DNA from: Anaerobacillus isosaccharinicus
GTDB lineage: Bacteria > Bacillota > Bacilli > Bacillales > Anaerobacillaceae
NCBI RefSeq assembly: GCF_001866075.3
Contig: NZ_CP063356.1
Location: 1,168,164-1,232,163 of the forward strand
Length of the DNA: 64,000 nucleotides
Direction of reading: 5' to 3'
A model generated the notes under the pieces. The model saw only the letters and a program-made list of their open reading frames with translations. It was not told where the DNA came from and made no database searches. A program made the position numbers and the translations under genes. This document shows positions 58,949 through 64,000 of the stretch, piece by piece; positions within the stretch are counted from its first letter, which is position 1, and the number at the start of each line of letters is the position of its first letter.

Positions 58949-60886
58949 TTAACGAAATTGTTCATTCTTTGCTCGAGCAACAAAAACAGAAAACTGAAGC
59001 CTGTTCATTAGTTGTTCTGGACGGAACGTACCATCATCAAACCCTTTGGTTATGTTGCTAGAGGCCACACCAATAATTGCATCGTATGACTTCATTTGTT
59101 CGGTTACGTCTATAAAAATATTATCAATAGTTTTTTCTAGTTTATAAGCTTTTGAGATTAAGATTGCCATTTCAGCTCTTGTTACAGGTTGATTTGGTCG
59201 AAATGTACCATCAGGAAAGCCACTGACAATACCCTGTTCATACGCTTGTTGAATATAACCTGAAGCAAAGCTTTCCTTATCAACATCTTTAAAAAATGGT
59301 GTCATTTTCTCATCCTTAAAACCAAGTGCACGTCCTAGCATTGTAACAGCTTGAGCTCGTGTCACATTTTCATAAGGACGAATCGTATTATTAGAAAACC
59401 CAGTAATGATTTTTCGATTTGATAAGTAGATCAGGTGAGGATTATACCAGTTGCCATTTTTAAGGTCTTCGTAGCCAATTTCAGCAATCTCAGTAGTCAA
59501 TTCAGCAGATTTTTCAATTTTGCCATTTTCTCCAACAGCGATGACCTGATAGGTATAATTGCCGTTAATAACCCAGTCATTAAATGATAAATCAAGCGTT
59601 TCTGTCATCAAAGTTTCATTTCGATATATTTGGTAAACGGTAGCATTGGTAACAGCGGGCCATTGTAACTGAATAAATCCTGGTTCTTTCACTTGTAAAG
59701 TGACATTTGGTTTTTCTAATACAATTCCTTCTACTGCCTGGACTAGGCCGAAGCCGTACCATGCGTCTCTACCAATATCGCCAAGGGGGAAAGCATTTTT
59801 TTCCAATAACCCCCGTAACTGCTCGTTTGTAAGCATAGGATTTTGCTGTTTATATAAAGCTAAAATACCGCTAACAAACGGCGCCGCCATCGAAGTTCCA
59901 CTTTGAAGCGTGTACCCATTTGGATTTCCATCTCGGTCTAACATAAGTGGGAATGTACTATACATGTTTTCACCTGGTGCAGCCACTTCTATCGTTGCTC
60001 CAGTCGCTGAAAATTCTGAACGCTTATTTTGACTATTGATAGCGGCTACAGCAATTACGGTTTCATATTTCGCTGGATACTCAACCGTATCTCCTAAACC
60101 GTTCCTTTTTCCCTTGTTACCAGCTGCAGCTACGACAAGTATTCCTTGGTTGTGGGCCTTCTCAATTGCAAACCTAAAAGGTGTGCTATCTACATCAGTG
60201 GATGCACTAATATTAATAATATCCACCTTTCGTTCCATTGCCCACTCGATGCCTTTTATTAGATCTGATGTATTCCCTCTTCCTTCAGCATCCATGGCCT
60301 TGATAGCATAGACTGTTGAATTAGGAGCAACTCCAATAAATGGTTTAGTTGTATTATTTGCAGCTATAATGCCAGCTACATGAGTTCCATGACCATTATC
60401 ATCCATAAACCCATTTCTACATGCATTTTGAGTTGTCGTTACAAAACACGCACCATCTTTTATCGTTAAATCAGGATGGGTTGAATCAATACCAGTATCA
60501 ATTACAGCTATTTTAATTCCTGTACCCTTATAGTCATTTGCCCAAGATCTTTCTACCTTCGTTGCATTAAAACCCCAGCGCGCATCACTTTGAGATACAT
60601 TTTCAATTTCTACGATATGATCCTCTTCTATTAATTTAATTTCTGGATGATTATTTAAGATTGCTATTTGTGCTTCGTTTATGGATATGGCAACAGCTGA
60701 GATTTGCTCAAAACGATGGTGAACAGACGCATCTACTTTATTAAGTAGCTTGTCATTTATCTGTTCATGGAAAATAACGAGCACCCTTTGTTCCTCATAT
60801 GAAGACACACGATCTTGTTCAATTGATAGAATAAAAAATAAAGTAACAAACATAAGAGGTAACAGGAGACTTTTTTTTCTGTTCAT
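58949..60886 (-). CDS. Subtilisin-like serine protease with three SLH domains
   Basis: 645 residues. Signal peptide, an inhibitor-I9-like propeptide (VLVIFHEQINDKLLNKV...HPEIKLIEEDH), then the S8 domain with Asp in VIDTGID, His in DNGHGTHVAG and Ser in SGTSMAAPFVSG, all intact. A fibronectin-III-like linker (PGFIQLQWPAVTNATVYQIYRN) leads to three C-terminal SLH domains (VTRAQAVTMLGRALGF, VTRAEMAILISKAYKL, MNRLQFSVFVARAKN). A secreted, self-processed protease held at the cell surface, possibly processing wall or S-layer proteins. Confidence 0.93.
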   Translation of the reverse strand: MNRKKSLLLPLMFVTLFFILSIEQDRVSSYEEQRVLVIFHEQINDKLLNKVDASVHHRFEQISAVAISINEAQIAILNNHPEIKLIEEDHIVEIENVSQSDARWGFNATKVERSWANDYKGTGIKIAVIDTGIDSTHPDLTIKDGACFVTTTQNACRNGFMDDNGHGTHVAGIIAANNTTKPFIGVAPNSTVYAIKAMDAEGRGNTSDLIKGIEWAMERKVDIINISASTDVDSTPFRFAIEKAHNQGILVVAAAGNKGKRNGLGDTVEYPAKYETVIAVAAINSQNKRSEFSATGATIEVAAPGENMYSTFPLMLDRDGNPNGYTLQSGTSMAAPFVSGILALYKQQNPMLTNEQLRGLLEKNAFPLGDIGRDAWYGFGLVQAVEGIVLEKPNVTLQVKEPGFIQLQWPAVTNATVYQIYRNETLMTETLDLSFNDWVINGNYTYQVIAVGENGKIEKSAELTTEIAEIGYEDLKNGNWYNPHLIYLSNRKIITGFSNNTIRPYENVTRAQAVTMLGRALGFKDEKMTPFFKDVDKESFASGYIQQAYEQGIVSGFPDGTFRPNQPVTRAEMAILISKAYKLEKTIDNIFIDVTEQMKSYDAIIGVASSNITKGFDDGTFRPEQLMNRLQFSVFVARAKNEQFR

Positions 60887-61011
60887 TTGCTCTTTTCCTT
60901 CCTAGTTTACTAATTTTGCTCTATAGAAAAAGCTGACTCAAAAGTATCATTACAGACTCGAAAATCTATGTATGATACCTTCTATATAAAGTCAGCAAAT
61001 TTTTAGCTTAT

Positions 61012-62400
61012 CTATTTATTCGCGTAAAATTCCAAAATACCTGTTAGTATAGCTGTCGCAGCATCTTCTTTAAACGATTGTTGTTTCATTCGTTCAGCTT
61101 CTGCCGTGTTGGTAATAAAACCAAGCTCGACTAGCACACTTGGCATTGTCGTGTTTCGAATGACTGATAGGTCTCGCTCTTTCGCCCCACGGTCACGGAA
61201 CTTTAATGTCTCAACTAAATGCTTTTGAATTGTTTCGGCAAGAAGCTTACTTTCTTCGCTTTCGTGCCTTTTATTCCAAAACGTTTCTAAACCATGGGCA
61301 GTTTCTCCAGCTGCATTCGCGTGGATACTAATAAATGCGTTAGCATTAGCGTCATTGGCAATTTTGGCTCGATCTGTCAGTTCAACAAAGACATCTGTTG
61401 AACGTGTCATGATTACAGTAGCGCCGGTTGCATTTAATTTATCTCTCAAAATCAAACTAACATCTAATACTAAGTTTTTTTCAACTATACCATTGGCAGA
61501 TGCTCCACCGTCTTTTCCACCATGGCCAGGATCAATTACGATTCTTTTACCAGCTAGTTGATTAGTAGATAGAAAGTCTTTATGGACATATGCAATTTTT
61601 CCTTTATAGTCAATTTCTGCCCAATTTCCAGCAACAATCTTAAAGACTTTAACCGCTGTGCCATTAGGAAGTTTGCCAATTGGCGCTAGTCTAGTTGAAG
61701 GCTCTGGTCGCACATTTAAGCCTTCAGGGGCATTAATAACTACTGCTTCTTTATAGTAACTTGCAATAATACTTTCTATTGTTGGTCGGAATTCTTCATT
61801 CATTGATCTAGCCACAAATAAAGCAAATTCAATTCTTTTTAAAGGATTGTTTGGCCTAAACGTGCGATCAGGATAACCTGTTGAAACTCTTGCACTAGCA
61901 ATTTGATTTATAGATTCATAGGCTTTTGTATCTAATGAAACATCTGTGAATTTTAATGTGAAATCTGGATTTTCTCCCCAGTCAAAGGCTCTTGAAAGGA
62001 GGATTGCCATTTCCGCTCTCGTTACTTTTACATCTGGTCGAAAAGTCCCATCTGGATATCCTGTAATTATCCCTTTTTCTACCGCTGATTCAATATAACC
62101 AGAAAATTGGTAGGTTAATAGAACATCTGGAAATGACGTACTTCTCATTTCTCCATCTAGCTCCAAGGCTCTTGAAATAAAAGCAGCAGCTTGTCCACGA
62201 GTAACTTCTACATCAGGACGAAAAGTATTGTCTGGATAACCAGTAACCACATTTCTATCAATTAAAAACTGAACCTCATTTGCGTATATAGAGCTTACAT
62301 CTGGAAAGGTATTAGCAGCCGCTCCACCTTTGCCGTTAATGATCAAAGTTGACGAAAAGCTGATGATGACTGCTAGTGTAAGTAATAATAGCTTTCTCAT
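61012..62400 (-). CDS. SLH-SH3b N-acetylmuramoyl-L-alanine amidase
   Basis: 462 residues from ATG 62400 (GGGAGG about 12 nt upstream; a longer frame to 62448 adds residues before the signal peptide). Signal peptide MRKLLLLTLAVIISF, three SLH domains at about 30-205 (VTRGQAAAFISRALEL, VTRAEMAILLSRAFDW, LKRIEFALFVARSM), one SH3b domain (GLNVRPEPSTRLAPIG...VKVFKIVAGNWAEI) and an Amidase_3 domain with zinc ligands in VIDPGHGGKDGG, IVEKN and ISIHANA, and the catalytic Glu in LVELGFITN. It cleaves the amide bond between MurNAc and L-Ala. Confidence 0.92.
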   Translation of the reverse strand: MRKLLLLTLAVIISFSSTLIINGKGGAAANTFPDVSSIYANEVQFLIDRNVVTGYPDNTFRPDVEVTRGQAAAFISRALELDGEMRSTSFPDVLLTYQFSGYIESAVEKGIITGYPDGTFRPDVKVTRAEMAILLSRAFDWGENPDFTLKFTDVSLDTKAYESINQIASARVSTGYPDRTFRPNNPLKRIEFALFVARSMNEEFRPTIESIIASYYKEAVVINAPEGLNVRPEPSTRLAPIGKLPNGTAVKVFKIVAGNWAEIDYKGKIAYVHKDFLSTNQLAGKRIVIDPGHGGKDGGASANGIVEKNLVLDVSLILRDKLNATGATVIMTRSTDVFVELTDRAKIANDANANAFISIHANAAGETAHGLETFWNKRHESEESKLLAETIQKHLVETLKFRDRGAKERDLSVIRNTTMPSVLVELGFITNTAEAERMKQQSFKEDAATAILTGILEFYANK

Positions 62401-62485
62401 TTTTGCTAGGTTCCTCCCGAAGTTTGTCGATTTTGTTCTATTATACATTTGTTAGCAAGGGTGTGACTAGATAAATATTAATTAC

Positions 62486-64000
62486 CTAATAATACCTTTT
62501 AGCCCCTAAGTACCTCTGGCTATAATAGCTCGATGTCAGGCTACTAATGCTCACCCCTGCCGTTGTTCCGCTATGGATGAATTGGTTGTTGCCAATGTAG
62601 ATCCCAGCGTGTGATGGGCCTGGCATATAAGTTTCAAAGAAAACGAGATCGCCGACTTGGAGTTGCTCAACCGGCGTTCCTACTTCCCACATTTGAGCTA
62701 CTGTTCTTGGAAGTTGAACGGTATTTTTCTGAAAAACATATTGAATGAAGCCGCTGCAGTCGAAACCTGTTGATGTTGTTCCGCCCCATTGGTAAGGAGT
62801 CCCAAGTAATTGCGACGCATCGGCAATTAGGTTGATGATGTGAAAGCTATCCCGCGTTTCTGATGGCAGAGTGATTGCTGGGAGTAGCTGCTTAGTCGTT
62901 TCTTGAACAAGCAATTGTAGTGTTTTTGTTGTCGCTAGACCGTCGGCAATTAAGTTATGTTGCTGTTGAAATTTTTTGACTGCGTCTTCTGTAAGTTGCC
63001 CAAACGTACCTGTAACTTCACTTTGTAATAGCCCTAGTACTTTTAACTGGTGCTGGAGTTCACGAACCGCTTCGCCTGTTGAGCCACGTTTTAGGAGAAA
63101 GCTAGTTTCTGGTTGTGTGGCTGTTATTGGGTTTGGTTGGGTTAATTCTTGTGTTGGTTGTGTAGGCAGTGTTATCGGTTGTCCACCTTGTTGAGTTGGT
63201 GGCTTTGGCTCGGTTTGTGGTGTCGCCACTTCTTTTTTTAGATAATTCCTAAGGGTGTCGATCGTTCGTGCGTCGGCTATGCCGGTTGTTGGTAGTTGCA
63301 CTTTTTTCTGAAATTCACGAATGCCCTTTGCTGTCACTTCACCATAGTAGCCTGTGTATGTATGGTGGGCGAAAAATTTGGCTTCATCTAATAGTCTTTG
63401 AAGCTCGATAACAGCTTGTCCACGGGAGCCAATTGAAAGCGCTGGCTGTTGCTGACTTCTTGATGTTTGTGTTGATGGCGTTTGTGGTGGTTGCTGAATT
63501 TTTCGTGTTAAAGCCGTTTGGGTTGTGCTATCTGCGATTCCAGTAGCTGTTAGCCCGTTACGGGTCTGAAAGTCTCGAATTGCCTTTTCAGTGATCGGGC
63601 CATAGTAACCCGTTGGATTTGTATGAAATACCCCGGCTTGCTTGAGCGCGTTTTGTAAGTTTGTCACCGCTTGTCCTCGTGAGCCAACTTTGAGAGTTGG
63701 TTGTGGTGTGGCTGGTTGTTGAGTTGGTGCTGGCTGAGTAGGCACGGTTGGTTGTTGAGTTGACGTCTGCTGATTTGGTGTGACTGTTGGTTTTGTTAGA
63801 GCTGTTAATGTGGCGTTGTCAACAACACCTGTTTTTGCAAGTTGGTTAGCTTGTTGAAATCGTTCTACCGCCTGTTTGGTAATGTCTCCGTAAAATCCTG
63901 TTGATGTATGATATGTGAAGAAGCCCTTTTGTTTGAGGACATCTTGAAGTTCTTTTACATCTTGGTGTCTCATACCAGGAGCTAACGGCTGATCTCCTAA
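62486..64000 (-). CDS. Peptidoglycan-binding NlpC/P60 endopeptidase (partial)
   Basis: The frame is open to the window edge (LGDQPLAPGMRHQDVKELQ), so the start lies beyond 64000; about 504 residues are visible. Four PG_binding_1 repeats (for example SRGQAVTNLQNALKQAGVF...GYYGPITEKAIRDFQ) are separated by Pro/Thr/Gln-rich linkers. An NlpC/P60 domain follows with Cys in TGFDCSGFIQYVF, His in SHAGIYIGNNQF and the end YLGAKRYY. It binds and trims peptidoglycan. No SLH domain is visible; the repeats replace it. Confidence 0.9.
   Translation of the reverse strand, partial: LGDQPLAPGMRHQDVKELQDVLKQKGFFTYHTSTGFYGDITKQAVERFQQANQLAKTGVVDNATLTALTKPTVTPNQQTSTQQPTVPTQPAPTQQPATPQPTLKVGSRGQAVTNLQNALKQAGVFHTNPTGYYGPITEKAIRDFQTRNGLTATGIADSTTQTALTRKIQQPPQTPSTQTSRSQQQPALSIGSRGQAVIELQRLLDEAKFFAHHTYTGYYGEVTAKGIREFQKKVQLPTTGIADARTIDTLRNYLKKEVATPQTEPKPPTQQGGQPITLPTQPTQELTQPNPITATQPETSFLLKRGSTGEAVRELQHQLKVLGLLQSEVTGTFGQLTEDAVKKFQQQHNLIADGLATTKTLQLLVQETTKQLLPAITLPSETRDSFHIINLIADASQLLGTPYQWGGTTSTGFDCSGFIQYVFQKNTVQLPRTVAQMWEVGTPVEQLQVGDLVFFETYMPGPSHAGIYIGNNQFIHSGTTAGVSISSLTSSYYSQRYLGAKRYY

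Overview
The window looks like a low-GC, spore-forming Bacillaceae chromosome. The evidence is the AAGGAGG-type ribosome sites, sporulation genes (spore transglutaminase tgl, a YjcZ-type peptide, a Spo0E-like phosphatase), competence genes (comK, comM) and an SLH-type S-layer with the pyruvyl transferase CsaB. An alkaliphilic genus such as Anaerobacillus or Alkalihalobacillus would fit, but that is a guess from gene content. No tRNA, rRNA or CRISPR array was seen.

Three regions stand out. (1) 1-9.8 kb: three overlapping tyrosine recombinase genes (a recombinase-in-trio, RIT, element) interrupt a TniA/TniB-like transposon, which itself truncates a lipoprotein gene. Two more secreted proteins follow, then a regulator that fuses an alpha/beta-hydrolase fold lacking its catalytic Ser and His to a SARP-type DNA-binding and BTAD module. 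(2) 9.8-37.7 kb: an accessory region full of short REP-like palindromes (core GTGCCTGKCACC, plus a GGGAC/GTCCC hairpin family). It holds a comM-RAYT operon, a second and chimeric comM copy, five copies or remnants of a type I toxin-antitoxin locus, a RelE/ParE-type pair, two Fic proteins, Mrr-like and NERD nucleases, several HTH regulators, three comK loci (one long, two fragments), sporulation genes and insertion sequences. Many genes end or fuse exactly at a REP. (3) 37.7-64 kb: a coherent cell-surface region with the S-layer protein, secondary cell wall polymer genes (GT4, tagA, tagO, UDP-ManNAc-dehydrogenase-like, csaB, GT4, murJ), and SLH- or peptidoglycan-binding hydrolases (glucosaminidase, NlpC/P60, subtilisin, amidase). 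Two IS3-family elements interrupt it. The REPs of region 2 are absent here.

How the parts fit: in region 3, CsaB pyruvylates the wall polymer built by TagO/TagA and the dehydrogenase, and the SLH domains of the S-layer protein and the four SLH enzymes bind that polymer. In region 2, the RAYT (a Y1/HUH transposase) is translationally coupled to the transformation helicase gene comM and is surrounded by its probable REP substrates. A 1.8-kb block containing the 5' part of comM, an antisense RNA and a toxin has been duplicated, with REPs at its ends.

Strongest candidates for something new: the comM-RAYT-REP association, the multi-copy small toxin/antisense RNA locus, and the catalytically dead hydrolase-SARP fusion with an SARP-like heptamer repeat at its own promoter. 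Coordinates of REPs and RNAs are hand-counted and may be off by a base or two.
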